A stretch of DNA of 64,000 nt from Bicyclus anynana (GCF_947172395.1 NC_069093.1:15845561-15909560); one strand, 5' to 3'; shown: positions 44,880-57,182, counted from the stretch's first letter. Numbers and translations: made by a program. Notes: generated by a model from the sequence alone, not told the origin.

Positions 44880-45262
44880 CATCGTCATCATTAACAGCCG
44901 ATGGACGTCCACTGCTGGACATATGCTGCCTCTTGGATGGACTTTCAAAGAAAACGGTCTCGTGTCGCGAGTATCCAGCGGCTCCCTGCAACCGCTTGAT
45001 GTCCTCGGTCCATCTAGTGAGGGGTCGACCAACGCTGCGTTTTCCGGTGCGGGGTTGCCATTCCAGCACCTTGGGACACCAACGTCCATCGGCTTTTCGA
45101 ACTATGTGGCCTGCCCATTGCCACTTCAGCTTCGCGACTCGCTGAGCTATGTCAGTGACTTTGGTTCGTCTGCGGATCTCCACATTTCTGATTCGATCAC
45201 GAAGAGAAACCCCAAGCACAGCTCGCTCCATCACCCGCTATGAGGGCCACAGTTAGCGACCA
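44880..45262 (-). mobile_element. LINE reverse-transcriptase C-terminus, open frame of 124 codons
   Basis: The minus-strand frame 45234-44860 reads MMERAVLGVSLRDRIRNVEI, then RRRTKVTDIAQRVAKLKWQW, AGHIVRKADGRW, PKVLEWQPRTGKRSVGRP and LTRWTEDIKRL. This is the C-terminal part of RTE-type LINE ORF2. The catalytic reverse-transcriptase core and the endonuclease are absent, so it is a 5'-truncated, dead copy. MITE M1 begins five bases to the right. Confidence 0.88.
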
Positions 45263-45266
45263 GTGT

Positions 45267-45440
45267 GCCTAGTGGGAGTTTTCAATATTTTCATACTGTT
45301 ACTATCGCGTTGACGTTAACGCGAATTTATATGGAATTGAAACAGTTGTGCAGTAGTGCCATTAGATGGCTCTGTTTCAATTCCTTAGGAACTCGCGTTT
45401 ACGTTAACGTGACAGTAACAGTATCAAACAGCCACTAGGC
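45267..45440. mobile_element. MITE M1, copy 2
   Basis: The ends GCCTAGTGGGAGTTT and AAACAGCCACTAGGC pair. The interior ACTATCGCGTTGACGTTAAC matches copy 1 closely. Confidence 0.85.
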
Positions 45441-45727
45441 CGGTCTCGGATCCGTAAGTCATCTCTGAAGCTTAGTCATCCGTATGTCATCACTGATTAT
45501 GAAACCCAAATTCCTTGCCTCACACACACGTCTCATTATTTATCTTCTTTCTTTTCTTTCTCTCATTTACTCGCAAAACTACGCCATCGTTATTCGTAAA
45601 TAGATTACGCAATAATAAACTGTACTTACCGTTACTTATGTACGTAGTACCTTAGTAGATGGCTACTAGGGTTGCCTTTTGTACGAGTACTATCAATCAT
45701 AGTACCGTACTATATTTTCATCATTCA

Positions 45728-45992
45728 ATATCAACCCATATTCGGCTCACTGCTAAGCTCGAGTCTCCGCTCAGAATGAGAGGGGTTAGGCCAATAGTCC
45801 ACCACGCTGGTCCAATGCGGATTATTTATGCAGGTTTTCTCACGATGTTTTTCCTTCACCATTTGAGACATGTGATATTATTTTTTTTAAAATGCACACA
45901 ACTGAAAAGTTTGAGTTGCATGCCCCGGACCGGATTCGAACCCACACCCTCCAGAATCGGAGGCAGAGGTCATATCCTGGGCTATCACGGCT
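45728..45992 (-). mobile_element. SINE A copy with internal deletion
   Basis: AACCCATATTCGGCTCACTG, TTTCTCACGATGTTTTTCCT and CCCCGGACCGGATTCGAACC mark the inverse family. The GAGAATTTTCTTAATTCTCT segment is deleted. Confidence 0.8.
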
Positions 45993-46724
45993 ACTATACT
46001 ATATTTTAGTCAGATATATTATTTTAGAAACTTTATTTTTTATTTTATTTGTTTATTTGTAATCAGCAGCGTTAGAAATAATATTAATATTTTGTCTAAA
46101 TAAATTCGATCAATGGCGTCGGTTGCGCCGGTATTGGTCGACTTTTGTCTATCTCTATCACTAGATACGGCATTTGGTAGCATGTTAGGTGTTCTTCAGC
46201 CTCCAAAATTCTAGAGACTAGAAGTTTATGTGACAACCCTAGTAGCTACAGCAGAGGGCGCGCCCTTGCACAATGAATTGTCGGTCGAGGAGTGTACATG
46301 GCTCGTAAAATGTATGATTGTCATCAAATACGTAAGTATATCTCGATAGATAGATTACAGTGGTTAATCAATGCGACTTCGGTTCATGAGGTCCTGGGGT
46401 TGAATCCAAAATATTGAGGTATTTTTTCCAAGATTTTTTTCAGGGGCAACTCAGAGTTGGAATGTTGGTGGTGTTTTTATTATTAACATCTGGAGGGCTA
46501 TTCCGTAACGATGCTTTTGTAACTCGACAGTGTAAGTCTCGAATTCACCTCTATCTCTCTCTGTCTAACACGATACTATAGAAAGAGAAAGATAGAGTTG
46601 AATTCAAAACTCGCTCTTGCGAGTTTAAAACATCGTTACAGAATAGCCGTTCACATAGTGATTGGTATAGTACTAGACTTACAGAGGCAAACTGGCTCTT
46701 TGAAAACAAAGAGCTTGAGAACTT

Positions 46725-46945
46725 TGGCTGTTGAGAGGCTTCGGCCGTGGCTAGTTACCATCCTACCAAAAAGGACATACCCCCAAGCAATTTATCGCGC
46801 CGGTACGATGTCGTGTAGAAATCGAAAGGGGTGTGGATTTTCATCCTCCTCCTAACAAGTTAGCCCGCTTCCATCTTAGATTACATCACCACTTACCATC
46901 AGGTGAGATTGTAGTCAAGGGCTAACTTTAAAGAATAAAAAACAA
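46725..46945 (+). mobile_element. SINE B copy, 3' part
   Basis: GAGAGGCTTCGGCCGTGGCT, TTTTCATCCTCCTCCTAACA and TACCATCAGGTGAGATTGTA match the family. The tRNA-like head is lost. Confidence 0.75.
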
Positions 46946-47292
46946 TATCACCAGCTCACCAATCTGCACTGTGATTGGTCTAAGCTCCAATAAGGAGATA
47001 ATCTCCTATGATCTCACTCCTTGAGGCGTTCGGCGACGTGGGCGGCCTGCTAAGTTTCTGGAGCGAATTCTCCCAAGTTCCATTCTAACTGCCAAGTTAG
47101 CTGGAGTGATTCTAATGGGGATCTACGCACAAAAGCCAACTTTAGTGACCACAGAAAAGGCCCTGTGAAATAAAAACTTTAATGGGCCTTTGCTGCACTT
47201 GGCATTTAGAACTTTCTTGAAGAATAAGAACAGAGGTCGGGGCTACTGTTGTGTGGGCTATAAAATTGACTGATTACAGTTATATTTTAAAC

Positions 47293-47548
47293 TGTGATAG
47301 CCCAGTGGATATGATTGTGGGTTCGAACCCGTTCCGGGACATGCACCTCCGATTTTTTAGTTATGTGCATTTTAAGAAATTTAATATCACGTGTCTCAAA
47401 CGGCGAAGGAAAAACTACGTGAGGTAACCTGTATACCAGAGAATTTTTTTAATTCTCAGCGTGTGTGAAGTCTGCCAATCCGCATTGGGCCAGCGTGGTG
47501 GACTATTGACCTAAGCCCTCTCACTCTGAGAGAATATGGGTTGATAAT
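47293..47548 (+). mobile_element. SINE A copy
   Basis: CTGTGATAGCCCAGTGGATA (A-box region), GTGGGTTCGAACCCGTTCCG (B box), GGCCAGCGTGGTGGACTATT and the end AATATGGGTTGATAATGATG are in family order. Confidence 0.85.
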
Positions 47549-47872
47549 GATGATATTTTGAACCCCGTTTGTGCGAAATGCCAACCCGATTCGGTGTCGA
47601 CACACACAATTTTGGGTGCCCATTGATTTAGTAACAAAGCGAATCGGAAGGCACAAATCATCTATGGATATAACTGTAACAAAGCCTGCATCCGGTAGAG
47701 TGTCGGCGGTGGCGGTTTTTGAGGCGGAAGACGCGAGGCCGGCGAGTTTCCGCGTTACCAGCAAATTGCCGTGAACTGCGCCGTGACGAGTTATTGTGCT
47801 ACTGGGTGCGCTGCCGATGGAGGTACGGGAACCACGGGTTTGTTGTAATGGGGGCAGCTTACCTCATAACAA

Positions 47873-48766
47873 GCGTTGCCAGACGTCCCGATTTTGGTGG
47901 GGCGTCCCGATTTTTAAATCAATATTAAATATGGGACATGCTCATTGCTCAGTCCCACTTTTCGGGAATATCTCGACCGTGCATGCGATGTTTTTTTTAT
48001 TCTCTACAAGTTAGCCCTTGACTACAATCTCACCTGATGATAAGTGTTGAAGCAATCTAAGATGGAAACGGGCTAACTTGTTAGGAGTAGGATGAAATCC
48101 ACACTCTTTTCGGTTTCTACACGACATCGTACCGGAACGCTAAATCTTGGCGGTACGTCTTTGTCGGTAGGGTGGTAACTAGCCACGGCAGAAGCCAGCC
48201 AGCCAGACCTGGACCAATTAAGAAAACCTCAATGGGCCCAGCCAGGGATCGAACCCAGGACCTCCGTCTTGTAAATCCACCGCACAAACCACTGCGCCAC
48301 GGAGGCCGTCAATCACTGTATGTACGATGTTCCGCTTTCGATGAAAGAATCTTTTAACTATCGCCGATACCACCGCTGATTGTAGATCTAGACGCCCAAA
48401 AACGTCCTTTACGATCCTGACGATGACATAACGAACGACACTGCTTTCCAGGGGCACAAACACAAGCTACACAGCGTCTTCGCCGGCGAAGACGAGGTCC
48501 CCGATATCTGACGTCACCCAGACGTGGGCTTTTTAACTCACGATCTCGGGGGCGCCCGGACTGATACACTCATGCCAAAACACCCTTCCCGAACGGCCCT
48601 CTAAGCCGAGGTCCGAGTCTCAGAGGAGACGCCCTTAGAGAGTCGTTCCGCCCGTCTACTCTGCTTCTGCCATCGGGCCCCATCAGGCGATCCTTCTGCG
48701 CTGCTCAAACCCCCCGGTGACGCCGAGTTCCTAAATTCCGACTTGGCATGAAAAATCTGGCAACGC
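47873..48766. mobile_element. DNA transposon with 11-bp TIRs and 6-bp target duplication
   Basis: GCGTTGCCAGA at 47873 is matched by its inverse TCTGGCAACGC ending at 48766. TAACAA flanks both sides exactly (47867-47872 and 48767-48772). The left part has GTCCCG-type motifs, also seen at 7680-7790. The middle carries an inverted SINE B. The right 440 bp are GC-rich with no open transposase frame. The superfamily is not clear; a 6-bp duplication does not fit a typical 8-bp hAT. Confidence 0.75.
47990..48307 (-). mobile_element. SINE B copy nested in the 47873-48766 element
   Basis: The inverse family runs from a poly-T start through CAATCTCACCTGATGATAAG, GACATCGTACCGGAACGCTA and GGGATCGAACCCAGGACCTC (inverse B box) to CACTGCGCCACGGAGGCC. 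It is nearly full length. Confidence 0.88.
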
Positions 48767-49329
48767 TAACAAACCATCTAGCTTAGTAGTTGTTAGCTTG
48801 GTGTCTTATTCTGAGGGATTAAGGAAGATTTATGTAGTAAGGATAAACAGGGGAAGCTGATAGCCTATTTGATGCAGTACACACCTTTAGTTCAAAAGTT
48901 TTAATGGCTTGGGGTCTTATTTATATGGTGGATTTTTTTTTGGAGATGATTGAAGAACTTGATAGTAAGTGGATAACCATTAACCATAAACAGAGCAACA
49001 CGCAGTGCATGATGCTAGAAAGCTTTCTAAATACTTGATTTAAAGTAAACGAGTACTTATGTATACCTACCTACAGTCCCTAACTGGTTAAAATACGTAT
49101 GTCGTTAAGTAAAAGTTGCTAAAGCCCAGTGGCGTAGCTTGCCTTGGGGCCCTGTATCTAAGTTAGTTGGGGGGCCCAATAGCCGAATGGCAAATTCCAA
49201 AAATCTTTTTAGTAGTTTTTTTCTTCGGGAAGCACCAAATTACCTAAGTGGGTTAAATTTTGCCATTTATTGCTTTCACACTTTAGGGGCCCCTGTGGCC
49301 CGGGTTCCTCGTATCATTGATGCGTCTGA

Positions 49330-49490
49330 TTTAGCGTTCCGGTACGATGTCGTCTAGTAACCGATGGAAATGTGGTTTTTCGTCCTCCTCCTAACAAGTT
49401 AGCCCGCTTCCATTTTAGATTGCATCATCACTTACCATCAGGTGAGATTGTAGTTAAAGGCTAACATTTAAAGAATAAATTAATAAAAAA
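49330..49490 (+). mobile_element. SINE B copy, 3' part
   Basis: GCGTTCCGGTACGATGTCGT, GTCCTCCTCCTAACAAGTTA and CATCAGGTGAGATTGTAGTT are followed by a poly-A end. Confidence 0.75.
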
Positions 49491-49499
49491 AAAACACTT

Positions 49500-50970
49500 C
49501 TTACCAGACTGCCAAGAAGGTTTATTACATTTTATTATCTTTTATATCATACTCTTCTCGAAAGTATACGATCCTACTGAACTAATAAGCTACTGATGAG
49601 GTAATATCCATCGATTATGTGTTCGAGGCTTGTTCAAGGGCCGCATTACTACCGATCAAGGTAATTGAGCGTTTCCTTGGCGCCGGTCAAGAGCGAGCTG
49701 CGTCAATTGGGCGTTGACGTAGGTAGGGACGAGCTACGTTTGAGTATCAGCAACTTTAAGTTAACTACTGCCTACTTATTAAGGAGATATAATAAATACC
49801 ATCTTTATAAGTATTTTCAATTACATAATGCTGCAAAATAGCGTGAACAGAGGCGATGGTCTTATTGTTAATAGGTAAGTAGCCTGTAAAAAATCGTAAG
49901 TATAGGTACCTACCTACATAAAACAAACAAAATCACTTCGTTATTAAATCTATTAAGGGACTATGCAGTGGATTTTTATATATTGTAATTAATGGGTATT
50001 GTTTATTTAATTATTATAACGTAGGTATTTTTTTAACATTTTCCAGAGATTTCATCATTAAAAAAAATTATATTTTCCTATAAATTTTATTATAGCGCCA
50101 TCTATTATGAAGTAGAGTAACTGGTTTGTGAACTGACAGCGCCATCTATAAAGAATGTAAATAACTATGTTGATCAGTGCCATCTAGTGTAAAATTATCG
50201 AACTACGTTGTAAAACTAAGCAACTTTACTCTTTTGTTGGCAGAGTTCGACAAAGTGATGACAGGTGGCAGGTTTATTTTTTAACAGCGTTGTTGCTCTG
50301 AATCGTTTTGTGGTTAATAAACGCGAGTACGAGTAGCTATGAAATCGGATTTTAATATTGCATTTGCTTTCATCTATTTTATGTAATTATCACAACGTAG
50401 GTGCTTTGTGTAACCGACACAAGCTTTGATGTGGTGTCCTTTTTATAGGTAGGTGTAGCTACATTAATAAAAAAAATTAAGTAGACAAAAAATTGGGGTT
50501 TTCATGGACCAAAGTAAAATATCTTCTTACCTTTAAACTTAATTTCCTTGAGACATTTCCTTAAAAAGATGTCCAGTCATTCAAAATGACTCATTTCGGT
50601 TATGATTAGATGTTAATATTTCGCTTCGTCATCATTTTCCCCATGGTTAAGATTATGAATGATGTTACCTGATGCAATTACAAGATTAGTTAACTAGCTG
50701 TAACTACCTACCGACCTACTAAAAGAACCTTTAAAGAGTTTAATACTTCTCTAGCTATTCTTATAATAAAACTGCATCAGGTCCAATTCTGTAGGTACAT
50801 TGAAGATATTTTCAAAAATTTTATTCTGAAAATAAAATCAGAACGGTGAGAAATAGGGGTTGAAAGTTTGTATGGAAAGTGAAGTTTTGTAAAAATTTGT
50901 ATGTTTAGTCTAAATCTATGTGGCTTCTGATCACGAGGTCTTGAATTCGAATTCTGGAGGAGTCATAAAA
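49500..50970. other. Intergenic interval without recognised element
   Basis: Three GCCATCTA motifs at 50097-50195 resemble the cores of the intronic repeat at 7005 and 11516. I see nothing else. Confidence 0.3.
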
Positions 50971-50974
50971 CAGG

Positions 50975-51023
50975 TGTGTTAGGTCAAAATTACAGAAATT
51001 TTCTGTAATTTTGACCTAACACA
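50975..51023. repeat. Perfect 24-bp palindrome, 1-bp spacer
   Basis: Arms 50975-50998 and 51000-51023 are inverse complements. The arm sequence TGTTAGGTCAAAATTA also occurs once, unpaired, at 58846. Confidence 0.9.
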
Positions 51024-51049
51024 ATAAGCATTTTGCAGAATGTAAAATT

Positions 51050-51135
51050 GAAAACTGCGTACCTGAGAATTTTCGTATGTGAGAGGAGACTCGTGCTCAA
51101 CAGTGAGAGTGAATATGAGTTGTTAATGATGATGA
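51050..51135 (+). mobile_element. SINE A, 3' end fragment
   Basis: GAGAGGAGACTCGTGCTCAA and the ending AATATGAGTTGTTAATGATG place it in the family. Confidence 0.6.
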
Positions 51136-51991
51136 TAATATCTTCTGGAAATGGTGACGTATGTTAGGTGCAGTGCTGTACGCTGAGTTTCGGTCAGAGA
51201 TTCTAAGCGTTCGAAGTTTGTGTCAGAGATTCCAAGCGTTCGCAATCGTAGACGTGTGCTACTAAACGTGACTCAAATTAATAGCTTCTTGCCACCGGCG
51301 AAGAGTCCATGCAAGCCGATACCCGCCGGGTTATCTTTAAAATCAATGCATATTCATTGTTGCACTGTTTTCCATATATCTGCAGATACATTTGTAGATA
51401 TATGAGAAACCAGAGTTAGTACCTGAATGAATTTCCCTTACTTTGGGACAGCTTACCTTCGTCTAAATTCCATCCTTCGTCACTGCTTCATATTATTATT
51501 TTTTTAACACTTTTTATTTATGCGTGACCCCTTATTATGTTAAGGTCCATTATGTTACGCAGGACCTTAGAGCGGTCGTTACTTATACAATTATTCAGAG
51601 CGGGCCCAATTGTGCGGCCTCGCTCGCCTGCAGTGGTTCCCCTTGTGGAGCTCGTGCCCGCCATGCTAATGACGCTATTACTGCTTAAGATGCGCGGGCG
51701 CAGGCGGCGTCCATGAGGTGGCGGTCAACACATCCTTGCTTGAATGGTAGCGTGAGTCAACGGCCTACGGTGTGAGGTTCTTGGGATTTACCAACATTTT
51801 AGTTTGGTTGTAAAGAGACGCTTGTAAGTATGAATAGTCCATTAGAAAGTTAAATTTAATTTCGCATTAGTCGGAGGACGCAATTTTATTTTAATAGATA
51901 AAGTAGATAAGAGTGTAAAGTTAAATCTAAGTTTGTGGGGTTCTCACGGCCGCCATCTTGAATAAAGAGATACAAATGTTTTCTACAGTAA

Positions 51992-52178
51992 GAGCCGTGA
52001 TAGCCCAGTGTATATGACCTCTGCCTCCGATTCCCGAGGGTGTGGGCTTGAATCCGGTCCGGGCATGCACTCTCCAACTTTTCAGTTGTGTGCATTTTAA
52101 GAAATTAAATATCACGTGTCTTAAACGGTGAAGAGACCTGCATACCAGAGAATTTCTCAAGTCTCTGCCAATCCACAT
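51992..52178 (+). mobile_element. SINE A, 5' part
   Basis: GCCGTGATAGCCCAGTGTAT, GGCTTGAATCCGGTCCGGGC and TTAAATATCACGTGTCTTAA are present; the copy breaks off after GTCTCTGCCAATCC. Confidence 0.8.
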
Positions 52179-52893
52179 ATTGCAAGCTCGAGCCGAAGGC
52201 GAGAGCTATAGTAAGGAAGCAGAGGCTGTAATTATCAAAGCGCACGTATGTCATACGACGTTTTATAACAAGTTGGAAACACATTTTGAACACACTTTCT
52301 GAAAATTAATTTGCATATTTGCCTGTTTTCCATATGATGACATTTTGATACGCTTGTGATCTTTGTACAGATAGCGAAGAGAGTGCGTTTTTTTTATTAA
52401 AGTATTAATATATTTTATTTCAGTATTACTAATAAAGTAAATTAGCAAGTAGTGGGTTTAATTATTTTAGGTTACTATATTTACATTAAATTGTTTACAT
52501 AATTATAGAGATAATATTATTGTTACATTGTTTGTGCCCCCCTAATTGGCATATAATTAGCTGCAGGGAGGTGTCGCCGCAAATACGTCAGAGATAGGTT
52601 TAGGAATTTACGTGTTTCAGTATTTTTACTCATTTAGCAATGTTTATTTTTCCCGTAAAATGTTTTGGACGGCATCGCTATGGATGGTTATAAAAATGAT
52701 GTAACGAGGCGATGTATTGCTAGTTTACATGACGTGTCCCCTTAGATCAAAGAAAAACGAAAAGTCTTCACAACGTTGACCTTCTATTAAGCTCCCGATT
52801 GTCTAATATATATAGCAAAATTTCGCAGGGCATGCAAATAACATGTTCTACAAAATGAAAACGCCCAATATCACTTGTTACAAAAGGAATCAG

Positions 52894-53050
52894 GAAATAA
52901 ATAAATTAATTAAACAAATAACCCGACTGCATAATTGTTTCGACTGTTTTCTAATTGCTTTCTATACTTCTGGACTGAGCTTGTTTCTTTCTTTTCAGTT
53001 TTTTTATACTTTATTTGGTTTTTTATTTGTTTAATTAATTTATTTATTTC
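52894..53050. repeat. 26-bp perfect inverted repeat, 105-bp loop
   Basis: GAAATAAATAAATTAATTAA at 52894 and its inverse ending at 53050 pair over 26 bases. It may be a small MITE. No target duplication is clear. Confidence 0.7.
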
Positions 53051-53583
53051 ACACTTTTTAGTTACGATATATGGTTAATTTCGGTTTTATTTATTACGTT
53101 TATTACAAAGTACGATAATTTACACGTTCAACCGCGGTTAAGAAAATATTCAAAAATTTTACGGAACGCTCGGTGGGCGAATCCGACTCGCACTTAGCCG
53201 ATTTTTATAATCAATATATTTAATTTAGTCTATTTTATAACTTCACTTCACAAACCTGCTCTCACCTATAGTCGTCCGCCTCGCGTATTTTGTATTGACA
53301 ACTAATAAAAATAACGTTTTTCTAATTGTAGTTTTTTTAAAACATGGCCATGATATACCATTTTAGAATCCTCACAAAAAGTCCTTGAATTTGATACCCA
53401 CATTGCAATATTAGAAAAAAAAATTTTTTTTTCACCTCGAGTCTATAGCATCTCACAGTCGTCTTATTATTTTTTTTTAGTTTCACCTATCTAGGAACAC
53501 TTGGGTTATTGAGACAAATCTAACAATATCCTAATTACGTAAATCCGTTCAGTGGTTTGGAAGATATGAGGTAATAAAGAATA

Positions 53584-53584
<1 letters not shown>

Positions 53585-53614
<30 letters not shown>

Positions 53615-53640
53615 CATACATACATACATACAAACATACA
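53585..53640. repeat. ACAT tetranucleotide microsatellite
   Basis: About 13 CATA units in a row, flanked by GTAATAAAGAATATTA. Confidence 0.95.
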
Positions 53641-54039
53641 TCATAATCCAGCCAACAAAAACCTACAGGTTAGTATCAAAAATGCCTATAAAACAACCGA
53701 TACGTATTGAGAAACTTTCTGAAGCTTGTTACGGGATGGAAGCTTATTTAACCGTAGTTAATTAAGCATTAATATAATATTGTTATGGCGTCCATGGCAA
53801 TTAGAGCACCACCAGTTATCATGGCGGCTATATTTACACTTATCGTGCGTCAACGCGAGCGGCGGCGATATGTCTAATTAGTGCGCTATGTGGTCAAATT
53901 ATCGAAAATTTGTTTTATGGTGTTCCATGGTTGTTGTCAGCAGTCCAAGGTGATATATAAGTAGGTACGGTGTTAAGTTATTGTGCGATTACACGTGTAT
54001 TTACAGTTTAAACACCCGATGCGAGCTACCAGAGATTCT

Positions 54040-54490
54040 TTTAGATAGATCTTCTTCTTATAGTGCCATATCCTATCGAAGGTCAGCAATCATTAAGGCT
54101 AATTTAACTTTGTTCACTGCTTCCCGAAAGAGTGGTCTGGTACTCATATTAAACCATTGGCGTAAGTTCTTGAGCCAAGATGTACGTCTACGTCCCCTTT
54201 ATCTTTCCCTGGATAATAAGCTGGAGCTGGTGATATTTGGAGTTTAGCATTATATGACCCAGGTATTCGAGCTTCCTCCTTTGGACTTGTTGCAGAACTT
54301 TTGTTGGCTACCCCATTTTTCGCAACACAGTAGTATTGCGTACACGACCCTCCATGATATTCGCAGTATCCGCCTGTAAACCCACATCAAATGCCTCAAG
54401 CTTACTACACATCGCTTACGTTAGTGTCCAGGCTTCAACCCCATAAAGTAACACAGAGAAAACGTAACATCGCGCTACTCTCATCCTTAG
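54040..54490 (-). mobile_element. RTE/BovB-type LINE C-terminal remnant
   Basis: The minus strand encodes, with frame breaks, LQLIIQGKIKG, SWLKNLRQWFNMSTRPLFRE and AVNKVKLALMIADLR. Further right lie remnants of the YGVEAWTLT and LEAFDMW region. This is the C-terminal signature of RTE/BovB-type LINEs and is a different lineage from the copies at 27205 and 44880. Confidence 0.8.
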
Positions 54491-55004
54491 AGATATTTTT
54501 ACACAGACAGATAGTTAGTTATATTCTTTACTGCTATATAAAACAATATACATAGAGTAATAAAATAAGTAAGTAGAAATATGCACAAAAGGCGGTCTTA
54601 TAGCTAAAAGCGATCTCTTCCAGACAACCCGCAATGTAAGATTCAAGTTACAGAAAACGGATAGTGCAATTAGCGTCAAATTATGGCCGAATTATTGGAT
54701 CTACTGATTCGATTTTAAAAATTCTGTTGTTACCACTAGAAAGCCTTTTACATTTACATCATAAGACTTTTCTATAAGCTTACGTAGATTATCTTAATAC
54801 CTAACGTAGACCCAGATATAAAGTCACCGTTAGGCGCTACGTTGGATGTATCAACGCAGTCAGTTGTGCAACCATGGGTTTTGCCCAATGATTTCGTGTT
54901 GAAAAATTAAAAATATCGCCGCTGGGCTAACCCCAAAGCTATAAATATGCTTAGAATACTAACATAAGATCCTACACTAGTTAAAGACAACGGCTTTATT
55001 TACA

Positions 55005-55195
55005 TCCATACTAATAAAGCTGAAGAGTTTGTATGTTTGATTGAACGCGCTACTCTCAGGAACTACTGGTCCGATTTAAAAATTTTTTTCAGTGTTAGAT
55101 AGCCTATTTATCGAGAAAGGCTATAGGCTACATTTTATCACCGTATTCCTACGGGAACGGGAACCACGCGGGTGAAACCGTGCGACGTCTACTAG
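55005..55195 (+). mobile_element. Helitron-type element H1, complete, 191 bp
   Basis: It starts TCCATACTAATAAAGCTGAA after an A and ends CTAG before a T. TTGAACGCGCTACTCTCAGG and TACGGGAACGGGAACCACGC are internal family markers. Confidence 0.85.
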
Positions 55196-55257
55196 TCTAA
55201 TAAAATAAAATACTAAAAAGTTTCTTTGTTTGTTTTGAACGCGAATCTACTTTAATT

Positions 55258-55522
55258 AACCGACTTCAAAAAGGAGGAGGTTCTCAATTCTCAATGAAGG
55301 TGGTGCTTAGCCGGTTTTGTCTTAATTTAAGCTATTTCTGACAGGACCACATGAAACAACACTGTCTGCAAAATCTAAATCTATAAGATATTCTCACATG
55401 GCTTGAATTAATACATCACCGGCTTAGCACCGCCTTCATACTGATCAGCAGGTAGAACATATTATGATGTTATTTTTCACTTTTTAGTTTAGTGGGTACG
55501 TTTTTAGGTTTTGAAGTCGGTT
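55258..55522. mobile_element. AACCGACTTC-family MITE, 265 bp, complete
   Basis: The left end is AACCGACTTCAAAAAGGAGG and the right end is the inverse, TTTTGAAGTCGGTT. GGCTTAGCACCGCCTTCATA lies near the right end. This copy shows that the family has about 14-bp terminal inverted repeats. Confidence 0.8.
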
Positions 55523-55993
55523 GTATTTTTTTTTTTTATCTACGGGACCGATTTTGAAAATTCCTTACACTAATAAAACGTCACGTTATTTGTGAGTGAT
55601 ATAGCCTATACCTAGGTATATTATCGCGCTACGACTAATAGGAGCGGAGCGTCAATGAATCAAAAATGTAGAAAAAAAACGGGATAAATATTTCTTTTGA
55701 AAGTTTCTGTTGCAAGCGCTGCATAACATAAACCGTTTACCAGTTGCGGAGGTGGTTTGTATTTTGGATTTTCTACTATTTATGATTCGGTCATAGTTTT
55801 TTTCGCTATGGACAAAAAATGCGGCCAAGCGATTATGTTTATGATGCCACGTGGAAGCCAAGCTGCCAGTAGGCAGTGTATGGGTGAATAAACTGTTGTT
55901 ACACGTGCCAAGTTGGCGCCCTATACCAATGTTTATTTTATACTATAGACATGCTACGTGCTTATAAAATCACCGCCAAAGTGATCACAGAGT

Positions 55994-56156
55994 GCCTAGT
56001 GGGAGTTTGATACGGTGACGATCGCGTAAACGTAAACGCGAATTTATATGGAATTGAAACTGTTTTGCAGTAGTGCTACTAGATAATGCTGTTTCAATTC
56101 CTTAGAAAATCGCGTTTATGTTAACGCGATCGTCACAGTATCAAACTGCCACTAGG
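55994..56156. mobile_element. MITE M1, copy 3
   Basis: Here the inverted ends pair for almost 50 bp, including GATACGGTGACGATCGCGTA and its inverse, so the element can fold nearly end to end. Confidence 0.85.
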
Positions 56157-56864
56157 AACACCGAATTTAGCGACTCCACTGAGTGCACACATGCATAATT
56201 TTGTGTTTAATTAGGTTAAATATTTATGTAGGTATATATAGTTTTTCACTTCCTTAACACACAACTCGACATTGTAGACAATATTTAGGTAGGTAATAAA
56301 TATGTGCTTATATAACTTTTGTTGTTTAATAAGCGACTAAATGAAATTAAGACAATTATACACTTTTTTGTCCGGTTCAGTTTTGTGCCTTATCTATAGT
56401 TTATAGTATCATTGCCCTATACTATGTTACGAGTAGATCGGCCGTTAATTATCACGTGTCAAACGTTAATTTATTGTTAAATAAAAAAAATTGAATTTAT
56501 GTAAATTATTGTTAATTTTTTTTTGCGTTTATAAGGTTTTTAAGGTTCTGTTTGCCGTGATTAGTTATATTATAATAATCATCGCTATGTTGCGTCTTGA
56601 GAAGTAATGATCGTTTAAATTACATGTCGATAGGTGAAGAGTGCCTTAGTCTTAGTCTAGACTGGAACTGGACTTGATCAGAGTCCCATAGTGGGTGCTA
56701 GACTGGGCTATCCTTTTTTTATTTTTTACAAGTTAGTTAGTTACTTACATTTGCTATCGACAGCTCACGTGATCAAGATCAGTCATTCCCATACATTTTT
56801 CTAGTTGTCGAAGCGTTTGTGATCGTAGAAAGAGAATCGACGTGCCACTTGGTTAAAACTGAAC

Positions 56865-57178
56865 TGATTTGGAACATTCTTTTACCACTAGAAAGCCACG
56901 TTATTTGTGAGTGTCATCCTACTAATATTACAAACGCAAAAGTTTGTTTGGATGTTTGTTACTCTATAACGCCGCAACTACTGAACCGATTTGGCTGAAA
57001 TTTGGAATGCAAATAGATTTTACACATAGGATACTTTTTATCCCGAAAAATCCATGGATCCCGGATTTGTGAAAAAGTAAATTCCACGCGGACGAAGTCG
57101 CGGGCGTCCGCTAGTAGGCTATATTTTATCCCCGTTCTCACGGTAACGGGAACTATGCGAGTGATACCTTATAGCTAG
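56865..57178 (+). mobile_element. Helitron-type element interrupted by another Helitron
   Basis: The outer copy has CCACGTTATTTGTGAGTGTC at 56897-56916 and resumes at 57115 with TAGGCTATATTTTATCCCCG, ending CTAG at 57175-57178. The break falls exactly at A|T, where the inner element (56927-57114) sits. The outer 5' part is diverged. Confidence 0.7.
56927..57114 (+). mobile_element. Helitron-type element H2 (nested), 188 bp
   Basis: It starts TCCTACTAATATTACAAACG and ends with the GCGGACG...CGTCCGC hairpin followed by CTAG, with host A at 56926 and T at 57115. Confidence 0.85.
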
Positions 57179-57182
57179 TTTT

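Noticed and set aside
44860..45234. Functional LINE or reverse-transcriptase gene
   Set aside because: Only the C-terminal region is open. The endonuclease and the catalytic polymerase core are missing, so it is a dead 5'-truncated copy.
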